A stretch of 33,691 bases of DNA from Verrucomicrobiota bacterium (GTDB lineage Bacteria > Verrucomicrobiota > Verrucomicrobiia > Chthoniobacterales > UBA10450): the NCBI GenBank assembly GCA_003220055.1, contig QHRF01000009.1:1-33691 (forward strand), given 5' to 3'. Of the stretch, positions 16,501 to 23,016 are shown one piece after another (positions within the stretch are counted from its first letter, which is position 1; each line of letters begins with the position of its first letter). The notes under the pieces are model-generated. The model did not search any database, was not told where the DNA came from, and saw nothing but the letters and a program-made list of their open reading frames with translations. The position numbers and the translations under genes are program-made.

Positions 16501-16653
16501 CACCCGATGAAACTTTTGCGGGACCGTTTGCCGCAAATTTGGCGCGCGATCGATCTCTCGAAGGCGAAACACGGTGCGACTGTGCAAATCGCAGGAGGAT
16601 TTGTTCGAGCGCTTTCGCCTTTTGATCACCGAAGAAGATTTTCTGGTGATTGA
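13531..16653 (+). CDS. dnaE2: Error-prone DNA polymerase III alpha subunit DnaE2, repeat-invaded, C-terminus frameshifted
   Basis: A 1040-residue member of the DnaE2/ImuC family, which performs translesion synthesis with ImuB. The N-terminal PHP domain (ELHACSAFSFLRGGSFPEQL) is followed by a palm with the catalytic PDIDLD (Asp425, Asp427) and VKVDLLGLGMM (Asp579). Fingers and GIVKVDLLGL/FQIESRAQMATLPRM motifs are normal, so the polymerase centre looks intact. Two stretches have no counterpart in the family: residues ~121-184 (nucleotides 13894-14081) and ~922-961 (16298-16413). Both consist of palindromic interspersed repeats kept in frame. The end is damaged: after IAGGFVRAL the frame runs out at 16653, while the true C-terminal segment DLFERFRLLI...VGSESHDFR continues in another frame to 16759. 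About 30 codons of the OB fold are missing. Activity may persist without the OB region, but this is uncertain. Confidence 0.9.
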   Translation: MSYIELHACSAFSFLRGGSFPEQLAETAAELEMPAMAVLDRNGVYGAQRFSVAAREHNVRPIVGAELSMEDGGVLPVLVENRTGYKNLCELLTQGHLRSEKGKCAVQSSELPQFAEGLVVLVGEAVCFPIKRRDASSVPYKQKPDTTHSTSSGQAPPVPPRAIEGNRPYLHPSAKLDRLKRSSLQSALETLIHAFGRQNVFVEVQRHFVRGEEQINRQLIDLARANRLSIVATNGVQYAKPYGREVLDVFTCIREHTHLDAAGKRLTQNAERHLKSDREMRELFRDLPEAIENTSRLAERLTFSLENLGYEFPDFPVPAGHSMDSFLRTIVWFGAQQRYAAVSAKVKRQLEEELALISKLGFPGYFLIVWDIINFCREHNIMVQGRGSAANSAVCYCLGITPVDPVSNNLVFERFLNENRKGWPDIDLDLPSGDRREAVIQEIYRRYGKHGAAMTANVISYRGRSAAREIGKALNFSPSILDRFSHLFANGDFPHTLDLQSQIEQAGLPKSHPRMPAFIRLYQAIYGLPRHLGQHSGGMIICQNKLSSFVPLENASMPGRVVAQWDKDDCEDLGIVKVDLLGLGMMSVMQDALELCRERGRPLDLAHIPKDDEKTFEIMQHADTIGVFQIESRAQMATLPRMKPKCFYDVVIEVAIIRPGPIQGDMVHPYLNRRAGKEPVTYFDERLKPVLERTLGVPLFQEQMLKIAMIMADFSGNEAEELRRALSFHRSEERMNKVSVKLRAAMERKNVSLDKIDKIIHSITSFALYGFPESHAISFAILAYASAYLKVHRAPEFYASLLNNQPMGFYTPATIVKDAQRHGVKIKPVCVQRSTWNCTVVSDDTIRLGFCVVNGLRQEHGEQIERDRNERQFDSLDDFKRRVSLSKEEIRTLAELGALNCFADHRRAAMWKVEETIHDDLLSHSDPAVAGEESHSRSLDHTMGRRRSTSLCEIPRSARDDNAKKSPLKRMTMPERVRADYETMNLTAGPHPMKLLRDRLPQIWRAIDLSKAKHGATVQIAGGFVRALSPFDHRRRFSGD
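13894..14081. repeat. Composite palindromic repeat block inserted in frame in dnaE2
   Basis: It contains: GTAG plus a hairpin GGGAAGCA/TGCTTCCC (13894-13916); a hairpin GGGACGCT/AGCGTCCC plus CTAC (13928-13950); a TTCGACAAGCTCAGGACA copy (13974-13991); a hairpin GGGCGATTG/CAATCGCCC plus CTAC (14012-14037); and a perfect 11-bp hairpin AAACTTGACCG/CGGTCAAGTTT (14053-14063/14071-14081). All are translated without a stop. Confidence 0.85.
16298..16413. repeat. TTCGCTCAGGA-family palindromic element inserted in frame in dnaE2
   Basis: The left edge GTCATTCCGATCCCG and the right edge CCGCTCGGGATGAC are imperfect inverted copies. GAATCTCACAG and CTGTGTGAGATCCC form inner arms. The same element type fills 13419-13526 between imuB and dnaE2. 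It encodes about 39 residues, including EIPRSARDDN. Confidence 0.8.
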
Positions 16654-16759
16654 AGGTGAAGTCCAGAACTCGGATAACGTCGTCTTAATCAAAACGCGGA
16701 ACATCCGACCACTCGCCCACGACCAGCTTGTCGGGAGCGAGTCGCACGATTTTAGGTGA
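16598..16759 (+). pseudogene. dnaE2: Out-of-frame C-terminal tail of dnaE2
   Basis: DLFERFRLLITEEDFLVIEG, then NVVLIKTRNIRPLAHDQLVG, ending SHDFR and stop, is the normal C-terminal end of DnaE2 but lies in a different frame from the main gene. It has no start of its own except a spurious ATG at 16574. Confidence 0.8.
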
Positions 16760-16764
16760 AATGT

Positions 16765-16812
16765 GTAGCCGAGGTTGCCGACCTTGGGCCGCGGACAGCG
16801 TCCGCGGGCTAC
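16765..16812. repeat. GTAG-hairpin-hairpin-CTAC element between dnaE2 and gnd
   Basis: GTAG is followed by CCGAGGT-TGCCG-ACCTTGG (seven pairs, one wobble), then CCGCGGAC-AGC-GTCCGCGG and GCTAC. It has the same architecture as 13894-13950 but different stem sequences. Lying between convergent genes, it could also act as a terminator. Confidence 0.65.
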
Positions 16813-16818
16813 AATTCG

Positions 16819-18303
16819 CTACTCGCCGGCGTGACGCGGCGCGGATTCTTTCGGCTGAGCAGATTTCTGAGCCGGTTTTTGATCGGACTCCATCCATTCG
16901 GTATGGAAAACGCCGGGCTTGTCCACGCGTTCGTAAGTGTGCGCGCCGAAGAAGTCGCGTTGGGCCTGTAACAGGTTCGATGGCAAGCGGGCCGAGCGAT
17001 AGCTGTCGAAGTAAGCGAGCGATGCTGAAAACGCCGGAACTGCGACGCCTTGCTCAACTGCGGCGACGACGGCGACGCGCCAATTGTCCTGTGTGTTCTT
17101 GATGATGTCAGTGAAATAGGGATCGAGGAGCAGATTATGGAGCGCGGGATCGCGTTTGTAGGCGTCAACGATGCAATTCAAAAACTTCGCGCGAATGATG
17201 CACCCGCCGCGCCAGATGGTGGCGATGTCGCCGAAGTTCAGGTTCCAGTTGTATTGTTTGCTGGCCGCGCCCAGTAATTCCATTCCCTGCGCGTAAGAAA
17301 CGATCTTGGACGCGTAGAGGGCATTGCGCACGGCATCGGTCAATTTTTTGCGATCGCCCGTAAATTGTTTCGGCTTCGGCTGCGGAAGGATTTTGGAGGC
17401 CGCGACCCGTTCGTCTTTTCGCGAAGAGATGACGCGGGCTTCAACCGCGGCATTAATTGTCGAGATAACAACTGATTGCGCGATGGCGGATTGCAATGTC
17501 CACATGCCGGTCCCTTTTTGGCCGGCTTTATCGAGAATGACATCGACCAGCGGTTTGCCGGTTTCGGGATCGATCTTCCGAAAGATCTGCGACGTGATCT
17601 CGATGAGATAGCTGTCGAGCTCGCCTTTGTTCCATTCGGTGAAGGTTGCGGCGAGCTGTTTATCATCCATTCCGACGACGTCTTTGAGAATGGCGTAGGC
17701 TTCGCAAATCAGCTGCATGTCGCCGTACTCGATTCCGTTGTGCACCATTTTCACGTAGTGCCCGGCACCGTCGGGGCCCATGTACCGGCAGCACGGTTCG
17801 CCGTCGACCTGGGCGGCGATCTTGCGGTAGATCGGCGCGATGATTTCCCAGGACTCACGCGGGCCACCGGGCATGAGGGAAGGACCTTTGAGAGCGCCTT
17901 CTTCCCCGCCGGAAACTCCCATGCCGACAAAGTGAATTCCTTTTCCTTCCAGCTCTTTGCAGCGACGCTGGGTGTCGGTGAAAAGTGAGTTGCCGCCGTC
18001 GATGACGACGTCGCCTTTGTCGAAAAGAGGGGCGAGTTGCCCGATGACCGCGTCAACCGGCGCGCCGGCTTTGACCATGATCTGCGCTTTTCTCGGTTTC
18101 TTGAGCGCGCCGACAAATTCCTCGATCGAGCGTGTGGGCTGAATATTTTTTCCTTTGGCGCGGCCGACGGCGAACTTGTCGGTGACTTCGGTGGTGCGAT
18201 TAAAAACGGCAACCGAGAAGCCTTTCGATTCCATATTAAGGACGAGGTTCTCGCCCATCACAGCCAGGCCGATGAGGCCAATATCACATTGATTCGCGGT
18301 CAT
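16819..18303 (-). CDS. gnd: 6-phosphogluconate dehydrogenase (decarboxylating)
   Basis: A 494-residue cytosolic enzyme of the pentose phosphate pathway: 6-phosphogluconate + NADP+ to ribulose 5-phosphate + CO2 + NADPH. The start at 18303 is fixed by AAGGAGA six bases upstream; an in-frame start at 18369 lacks this. The Rossmann motif GLIGLAVMGENL is at residues 9-20, and NRT (35-37) suits NADP. The signature GVSGGEEGALKGPSLMPGG begins at residue 129. HYVKMVHNGIEYGD holds catalytic Lys185 and Glu192. IWRGGCIIRA is also present. Length fits the long (~480-residue) bacterial class, with an extra Lys/Pro/Ala-rich tail of about 20 residues. The gene is divergent from moaE with a 59-base gap. Confidence 0.97.
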   Translation of the reverse strand: MTANQCDIGLIGLAVMGENLVLNMESKGFSVAVFNRTTEVTDKFAVGRAKGKNIQPTRSIEEFVGALKKPRKAQIMVKAGAPVDAVIGQLAPLFDKGDVVIDGGNSLFTDTQRRCKELEGKGIHFVGMGVSGGEEGALKGPSLMPGGPRESWEIIAPIYRKIAAQVDGEPCCRYMGPDGAGHYVKMVHNGIEYGDMQLICEAYAILKDVVGMDDKQLAATFTEWNKGELDSYLIEITSQIFRKIDPETGKPLVDVILDKAGQKGTGMWTLQSAIAQSVVISTINAAVEARVISSRKDERVAASKILPQPKPKQFTGDRKKLTDAVRNALYASKIVSYAQGMELLGAASKQYNWNLNFGDIATIWRGGCIIRAKFLNCIVDAYKRDPALHNLLLDPYFTDIIKNTQDNWRVAVVAAVEQGVAVPAFSASLAYFDSYRSARLPSNLLQAQRDFFGAHTYERVDKPGVFHTEWMESDQKPAQKSAQPKESAPRHAGE

Positions 18304-18362
18304 TTTGGGTCTCCTTTGTTCCAACGGCGCAAGAGTTACATTGTAATGGGCGATTCGAAGGC

Positions 18363-18851
18363 ATGGCAAACTCCGTTTCTCAAGTTTTGTTGACCGAAGG
18401 GCGCTTGGACGCGCCGAAGGAAGATGTTCGCCACGGCGAATCCGTCCAGCGGCGGATCGATCCTTCGACTTCGCTCAGGACAAGCCTTTCCGCGGGAGCG
18501 GTACTCGATTTTTGGGGCGTCGTTCGAGAGCTGGAGGATGGTCGTAAAATCGAAGGGATCGATTATGAAGCTCACGAGGCCATGGCCGAGCATCAGATGA
18601 AAGTCATTGCTGATGCCGCAGCTGAGACTTTCAGATTGAACCAGGTTGTGCTTCATCATCGCGTCGGATTCGTGCGAACCGGTGAAGCGTCCCTGTTTCT
18701 GCGGGTCAGCGCGCAACGTCGCGCCGCCGCGTTCGAGGCGAGTAAATGGATTGTGGACGAGTTAAAGAAGAAGGTCCCGATTTGGAAGAGGCCGCGATTT
18801 AAAACTGAGACGCGTCGCGGCGCTGCCCAGAAGGCGGCGGCTACAATATGA
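18363..18851 (+). CDS. moaE: Molybdopterin synthase catalytic subunit MoaE with in-frame repeat insertion
   Basis: A 162-residue MoaE that, with MoaD thiocarboxylate, converts precursor Z (cPMP) to molybdopterin. Family landmarks are LLTEGRLD near the N-terminus, SAGAVLDFWGVVRELEDGRKI, EGIDYEAHEAMAEHQM, LHHRVGFVRTGEASLFL and KKKVPIWKRPRF (active-site Lys region). Residues ~33-42 (DPSTSLRTSL) are translated from a copy of the TTCGACTTCGCTCAGGACA interspersed repeat (18457-18486), placed just before the first conserved strand, where tolerance is plausible. The tail (GAAQKAAATI) is also unusual and may contain a partial repeat. The stop overlaps the next gene's start (ATGA), so moaE and pgsA are probably co-transcribed. 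moaD is not in the window. Confidence 0.92.
   Translation: MANSVSQVLLTEGRLDAPKEDVRHGESVQRRIDPSTSLRTSLSAGAVLDFWGVVRELEDGRKIEGIDYEAHEAMAEHQMKVIADAAAETFRLNQVVLHHRVGFVRTGEASLFLRVSAQRRAAAFEASKWIVDELKKKVPIWKRPRFKTETRRGAAQKAAATI
18457..18486. repeat. TTCGACTTCGCTCAGGACA repeat inside moaE
   Basis: CCTTCGACTTCGCTCAGGAC followed by AAGCC is close to 13974-13991 in dnaE2 and to 13500-13526 before dnaE2. It is in frame and free of stops on the coding strand. Confidence 0.75.
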
Positions 18852-19426
18852 ATTGGGCGAATCGGTTAACATTAAGCCGGCTGCTACTGACAATTATCTT
18901 CGTCGCTGCGCTGAATTCCTCGTGGCAGTACGGAAGAACGCTGGCCCTGTTTATTTTCCTGCTTGCCGGTGTAAGTGACTTCGTCGATGGCGAAATCGCG
19001 CGACGCTATGGGTTCGTCACGAATTTCGGAAAACTGATGGATCCGCTGGTCGATAAAATCATGGTGGCAGCGGCGTTTATCTCGCTGGTTCCGCTCAAGG
19101 CGGTGCCGGCGTGGGCGGCAACGACCGTGGTGGCGCGCGATTTTCTCGTCACCGGTCTGCGGATGATGGCGACCGCGAAAGGAAAAGTTTTGCCGGCCGA
19201 AATGCTCGGTAAACAAAAAACTTCCTGGCAGGTGGTAACGGTCATTTTCTTTCTCGCATTGCTCTCTCTCCACGAGCTCCGTTACGCGAATGAAAGATCG
19301 ACATGGTGGTTTCGGGCCTGGGACCAGGCGGGACCGGTCCTGGTTTGGATCACGGTCGCGCTGACAATTTATTCCGGGCTCGGCTACGCCTGGCGCCACC
19401 GCGAATTGATCTCGCCTAACGAATAA
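18848..19426 (+). CDS. pgsA: CDP-diacylglycerol-glycerol-3-phosphate 3-phosphatidyltransferase
   Basis: A 192-residue inner-membrane enzyme that transfers the phosphatidyl group from CDP-diacylglycerol to glycerol 3-phosphate, the committed step to phosphatidylglycerol. The CDP-alcohol phosphotransferase motif is complete: Asp44, Asp47-Gly48, Ala51-Arg52, Gly61, Asp65 and Asp69 (within DFVDGEIARRYG and NFGKLMDPLVDK). NRLTLSRLLLTIIF at the start and several hydrophobic segments (FIFLLAGVSDF, VVTVIFFLALLSL, VLVWITVALTIYSGLGY) agree with the family. The ATG overlaps the moaE stop by four bases. A tRNA-Gly on the opposite strand follows. Confidence 0.93.
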   Translation: MNWANRLTLSRLLLTIIFVAALNSSWQYGRTLALFIFLLAGVSDFVDGEIARRYGFVTNFGKLMDPLVDKIMVAAAFISLVPLKAVPAWAATTVVARDFLVTGLRMMATAKGKVLPAEMLGKQKTSWQVVTVIFFLALLSLHELRYANERSTWWFRAWDQAGPVLVWITVALTIYSGLGYAWRHRELISPNE

Positions 19427-19445
19427 ATTTGGCGGGCGGGACGAC

Positions 19446-19516
19446 AGCGGGCAACGGGAATCGAACCCGCATGGCCAGCTTGGAAGGCTGGAACTTTACC
19501 ATTAAGCTATGCCCGC
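19446..19516 (-). tRNA. tRNA-Gly (anticodon TCC)
   Basis: On the minus strand the acceptor GCGGGCA pairs with TGCCCGC. The D-arm is GCTT...AAGT. The anticodon arm CCAGC-CTTCCAA-GCTGG gives TCC. The T-arm is GCGGG-TTCGATT-CCCGT. CCA is not encoded. Confidence 0.95.
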
Positions 19517-19632
19517 GCGAATAGTGCCAGTCCGGCTCGGACTAAATTGCCGCGAGCGATCGCCCCTGCCAAGAGATTTTTGCCTCAGCCTGGCCTGGCT
19601 TGCTATTTTCCGCAGCGGGTCTAGCTACACCC

Positions 19633-20337
19633 ATGAGGAATTTTGCCGCTCTTTATTCGGTAATTGCTCTCGTTCCGCTTGTCTGCGCGCGCGCCGATCT
19701 CACGATTGTGCAAAAAATCGAGGGTCCAGGCCAGAATGGGGAAATCACCGTCAAAATCAAAGGGGACAAAGAACGCATGGATGCGCCTTCTCAGCCGACC
19801 AGAATTATCGACGGCAAAACCGGCGAAATGACCGATCTGCTGAATGAAAAGAAAAGTTTTATCCGGATTTCAGCCCAACAGATGAAAGCTGCGGCCGAGA
19901 CGATCAATAAATTTGATGACGGCAGACAGCCATCGCCTCGCAAACTTACTCCGACCGGCAAAAAGGAAACAATTAACGGCTACGAAACCGAAGAGTTCGT
20001 TTACGAAACACCGCAATTCAAAGCGTCATTTTGGGTCGCAACCAAATATCCGGACGCGGCCGACATCCTGAAACAAATGCAGGCGCCTGTCTCCGGCGCG
20101 TGGAAACCGAGCAACATGGGCATGCCCGACTACACCGATTTCGCCGGATTGCCTCTCAAGACTGTCATCTCTGTCGGCGATAGCCAGGTCGCGACGACCA
20201 TCATGTCCATCAAAAAAGACTCGATCAGCGCGGCCGAGTTCGACATTCCAAAAGATTTTCAGGAATTGAAGAAGCCGCTCGACGCAGCGCCGCCGCCGGT
20301 CGAGAGTCCGGCGGGTTCTCCAGCAGCGACGCCGTAA
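19633..20337 (+). CDS. Exported DUF4412 family protein
   Basis: The 234-residue protein starts at ATG 19633, where a signal peptide begins (MRNFAALYSVIALVPLVCAR, cut near ARA before DLTIV); an in-frame ATG 33 bases upstream would place extra residues before it. The mature part is a beta-rich soluble domain of the DUF4412 type: LTIVQKIEGPGQNGEITVKI, RIIDGKTGEMTDLLNEKKSF, NGYETEEFVYETPQFKASFW, and FAGLPLKTVISV. It ends in a Pro/Ala-rich tail. This is a periplasmic protein of unknown role; members are often small lipid- or stress-linked envelope proteins, which cannot be tested here. Confidence 0.8.
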   Translation: MRNFAALYSVIALVPLVCARADLTIVQKIEGPGQNGEITVKIKGDKERMDAPSQPTRIIDGKTGEMTDLLNEKKSFIRISAQQMKAAAETINKFDDGRQPSPRKLTPTGKKETINGYETEEFVYETPQFKASFWVATKYPDAADILKQMQAPVSGAWKPSNMGMPDYTDFAGLPLKTVISVGDSQVATTIMSIKKDSISAAEFDIPKDFQELKKPLDAAPPPVESPAGSPAATP

Positions 20338-20356
20338 TCGCGTTGCGTTCCGGCGT

Positions 20357-20938
20357 GTGCGCTCAAAGTTGTTGCTTGCTTCCAATTCGCCGCGCCGCGG
20401 CGAGTTACTTGTCCAGGCCGGGTTCGCCTTCGAAATATTCGCGCCGAGGATCTCCGAAAGGTTCGATGTCGATCTAACATTGCGCGAGCTGACTGCGTTC
20501 AACGCGATCCGCAAAGGGATGGCCGCGGCGCGTCTCCGGCCTGGCGACATCGTGCTCGCGGCCGATACCCTCGCCGCCATTGACGATCACGTGCTCGGCA
20601 AACCAAAAGACAGAGAAGAAGCGGTCACCATGCTGCAGCGATTAAGCGGGCGAGCGCACGAAGTTTGCACGTCTGTTTTCATCTGCCACCTGGCTGAGGC
20701 GAAATCGACAAGTTTCCACGAAATTTCGCGCGTCCGATTTCGCCGGCTCGGTCGCGGCAAGATCGACAACTATCTGGCGCGGGTGAATCCGCTCGACAAG
20801 GCGGGGGCATACGCTGCCCAGGGTTTCGGCAGCGAAGTCATCGAGAAGATAGATGGCTCTTACACGAACGTCGTTGGACTTCCGATCGAGAAAACAATTC
20901 CCGCGCTGGCGGAATTCGGTCTCGCCCCAAAGAGGTAG
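20357..20938 (+). CDS. maf: Maf family nucleoside triphosphate pyrophosphatase
   Basis: A 193-residue protein starting with GTG (VRSKLLLASNSPRRGELL); no Met exists upstream in frame. Motifs are SNSPRRGELL (9-18, phosphate-binding), LAADTLAAIDDHVLGKPKD with catalytic Asp69, LSGRAHEVCTSV, and YAAQGFGSEVIEKIDGSYTN then VVGLPI. Family members hydrolyse non-canonical or dTTP/UTP-type nucleotides to monophosphate and diphosphate, and act in house-cleaning or septum control. The subtype (dTTP/UTP versus m7GTP) is not certain. The stop codon lies inside a GTAG-hairpin that probably terminates transcription. Confidence 0.9.
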   Translation: MRSKLLLASNSPRRGELLVQAGFAFEIFAPRISERFDVDLTLRELTAFNAIRKGMAAARLRPGDIVLAADTLAAIDDHVLGKPKDREEAVTMLQRLSGRAHEVCTSVFICHLAEAKSTSFHEISRVRFRRLGRGKIDNYLARVNPLDKAGAYAAQGFGSEVIEKIDGSYTNVVGLPIEKTIPALAEFGLAPKR

Positions 20939-20959
20939 GGACATCGCGCTGCGATGTCC
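20936..20959. terminator. GTAG-type hairpin between convergent genes
   Basis: GGACATCGC-GCT-GCGATGTCC (20939-20959) is a perfect 9-bp stem with a 3-base loop, preceded by TAG, the maf stop. It lies between maf (plus) and DUF2127 (minus), so it could terminate both. It is also a member of the GTAG-hairpin repeat family. Confidence 0.6.
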
Positions 20960-20968
20960 GCGGACGGC

Positions 20969-21520
20969 CTAACGGGTTTCGATCAATTCTGGTTTCGGGG
21001 CGGTGTGCTTTTCCAGTTTGTCACGCCGGAGTACGAGATAGAGGAACCAGACAATAAAACAATTGGCGAGCAGCAGCAGTATTGGAGCGAAAATCGGACG
21101 GTCGAGAGTCAAGCGGTGCCAGACGTGTCTCATTTCCAGCGGGATCAACGCGCCGGTGGCGAAGATCATCAAAAACTCGGCCCAGCGTTTTTGCATATAA
21201 ACGCCGATCCCTTCGGTAAAAAGCACACTGCAATAAAAGAGCGCCAGAATTCCAGTAGCGTGCAACGCGCCCCCGGCCAGGATGTCTTGCAATTTGTTGA
21301 GCAGAAAAATGATCGTTTTGCTGTGAGCGAGCAAAAGTTGATCGTCCGCCCAATCCGAAATCTGATCGAGCCAAACCGGTCGACTGTTTAAAAAGAGGAG
21401 CGAAAAACCCAACAGAAAGAGCAACACCCCTTTGAAAATTTTGAAGAGGGCGATGATTTTGAGATAACGAACGCGACGCGGCTCCTGCAAAATCGCAGGA
21501 ACATGCGCCGGATCACTCAT
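20969..21520 (-). CDS. DUF2127 family membrane protein
   Basis: The 183-residue protein has about four membrane segments: IIALFKIFKGVLLFLLGFSL, ALHATGILALFYCSVLFTEG, EFLMIFATGALIPLEM and FAPILLLLANCFIVWFLYLV. The opening VRYLKIIALFKIFKG and the central LHATGILALFYCSVLFTEGI with YMQKRWAEF match the DUF2127 pattern. Function is unknown. It is the last gene of a probable four-gene minus-strand operon (DUF3052 > DUF1028 > VOC > DUF2127), 24 bases behind the VOC gene. Confidence 0.8.
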   Translation of the reverse strand: MSDPAHVPAILQEPRRVRYLKIIALFKIFKGVLLFLLGFSLLFLNSRPVWLDQISDWADDQLLLAHSKTIIFLLNKLQDILAGGALHATGILALFYCSVLFTEGIGVYMQKRWAEFLMIFATGALIPLEMRHVWHRLTLDRPIFAPILLLLANCFIVWFLYLVLRRDKLEKHTAPKPELIETR

Positions 21521-21544
21521 CTGGGAACTCTTCGCCGAACTCTA

Positions 21545-21949
21545 TCACTCCGCAATGATTGGATTTTCGCGGCAACAGATTTCCAATTTGTTGCCGTCGG
21601 GATCTTCAAAGAAAAATCCGTAGTATCCGGGGCTGTAATCGGCGCAGATTTCCGGGCCTTCCAAATTCTTGCCGCCGATCTCGCGCACGAGTTTTGCAAT
21701 TCGATCTACTCCTTCGCGGGTGTCCGCCCAAAATGAGATCCGGGTGCCGTTCGCTTGATGTTGTCGGTCCTCGGTGAATCCAAAAAACTCGGACGGCTTA
21801 TCGCCCCCGACCGAATAGAATGTTCCCCAGGTTTCGTCGGATCGATCGCAGCTAAAACCGAGCGCCGGCAACAGCTTACCGTAAAACTTCATTGCCCGCT
21901 GAAAATCTTTCACCCGCAAATCAATGTGATCCAAAATACGCGACTTCAT
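21545..21949 (-). CDS. VOC (glyoxalase/dioxygenase-fold) protein
   Basis: A 134-residue single-domain protein of the vicinal-oxygen-chelate fold: ILDHIDLRVKDFQRAMKFY at the start and GYYGFFFEDPDGNKLEICC near the end, with internal RISFWADTREGVDRI. The first His (HID) and the last Glu (LEI) occupy metal-ligand positions of the fold; the middle ligand position (ISFWA) is not His, so classic glyoxalase I activity is doubtful. Its ATG overlaps the upstream DUF1028 stop by four bases, indicating translational coupling. Confidence 0.85.
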   Translation of the reverse strand: MKSRILDHIDLRVKDFQRAMKFYGKLLPALGFSCDRSDETWGTFYSVGGDKPSEFFGFTEDRQHQANGTRISFWADTREGVDRIAKLVREIGGKNLEGPEICADYSPGYYGFFFEDPDGNKLEICCRENPIIAE

Positions 21950-22992
21950 TGGGATTGGATTTTCTTAATAAGCGTAACATCGTCCGGGAGCAAACTGGAC
22001 TTCGGCAAGCGCGCGGTCAGCTCGCGCCAGTTGGCACCGTTCGCGCCGGCGAAAACCTGCTTAAAGATCGGGAGTGATTCGTCTACGCGCTTCATATTGA
22101 CGAGCGCAACAGTGTGCCAGTAGCGCATCTCCGATAGTCGACTCGGTTCCACATTGGCTGCCTTCGACGCAGTTTCTTCCGCCAACGTGTACTCGCGCAA
22201 CGCGGATTCGTTATCATGACGTTCGACCGCTTCGTCACCGGCGTTCATGTGATTGTAAGCGCGCTGCAGCAGCATCAGCGTACGCAGTTCCTTGAGCGGC
22301 TCGGGCGAATCGTCCACGCGCAGATTGAAACGCGTGTCATTCCGCGGCCGCCCGGTGGACTTGCCGTTTACGACGATCAACGCTGCGGATTGCCGGCCGC
22401 GGGTATCGCCGCCTGCAGCTTGCGCTGCCTCCAGTGCGGTCATCATTCGTTCGGCAAGGTCGCCTTTAGTTTCTTGAAACGCCTTTGCCATTGCCGGCCA
22501 GATCCTGTCGTTCGACATCAAATTTGCTTGAGTGGAAAAATCTTTTCCTTCGATCAGCATTCCGCCCGCACTGCCGCAACTAAATTGCGTGCTCTTCGCC
22601 CCGGCGATCGTCCCGCCGGCAGGCGAAATATTTTTCGCGCCGGTAAAACTTGCAACATTGCCGTGGATATCGATTATCGCCACTTGCCGCACCTCGCACG
22701 ATTTGTCCGCGTTGAGTAATCCGCGCAACGCGTCTGGCGCGCTCCGCCCTGCGCGCATTAGATCCAAGCCCAACTTCCCGTAGCTCGGATCAGCGAACGA
22801 TTGTGTCGCGACGGCGCCGACGCCCGCTTCCGCCCACGGCACCGCTGTACCCACCGCGAACCAATGCGACTGTACCGCCACACCAAGTTCACCCGTCTGT
22901 TGATCGCGAGCGACGATCGAGAAAGTATGGACCGGTCGCTCCTGCGCCCACGCCGTCGTCGTTAACAATAGGAAGAATGCCAGTCGTTTCAT
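21946..22992 (-). CDS. Exported DUF1028 (Ntn-hydrolase-like) protein with C-terminal helical region
   Basis: A 348-residue protein. The signal peptide MKRLAFFLLLTTTAWA is cut before QERP; a strong GGAGG stands eight bases before the ATG. Residues ~20-230 form a DUF1028 domain: HTFSIVARDQQTGELGVAV, QSHWFAVGTAVPWAEAGVG, TQSFADPSYGKLGLDLM, and QFSCGSAGGMLIEGKDF. The domain has an Ntn-hydrolase-like fold of uncertain substrate. After residue ~240 a helical, TPR-like part follows (MLLQRAYNHMNAGDEAVERH, REYTLAEETASKAANV, YWHTVALVNMKRVDES). Probably periplasmic. It lies in the minus-strand operon with DUF3052 upstream (24-base gap) and VOC downstream. Confidence 0.88.
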   Translation of the reverse strand: MKRLAFFLLLTTTAWAQERPVHTFSIVARDQQTGELGVAVQSHWFAVGTAVPWAEAGVGAVATQSFADPSYGKLGLDLMRAGRSAPDALRGLLNADKSCEVRQVAIIDIHGNVASFTGAKNISPAGGTIAGAKSTQFSCGSAGGMLIEGKDFSTQANLMSNDRIWPAMAKAFQETKGDLAERMMTALEAAQAAGGDTRGRQSAALIVVNGKSTGRPRNDTRFNLRVDDSPEPLKELRTLMLLQRAYNHMNAGDEAVERHDNESALREYTLAEETASKAANVEPSRLSEMRYWHTVALVNMKRVDESLPIFKQVFAGANGANWRELTARLPKSSLLPDDVTLIKKIQSQ

Positions 22993-23016
22993 GGTTCACC
23001 TCCAAGCAGAACGAAT

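Noticed and set aside
18336-18716. Minus-strand frame containing CPERSRR opposite moaE
   Set aside because: CPERSRR is the reverse-strand reading of the interspersed repeat; the rest is antisense to conserved MoaE residues.
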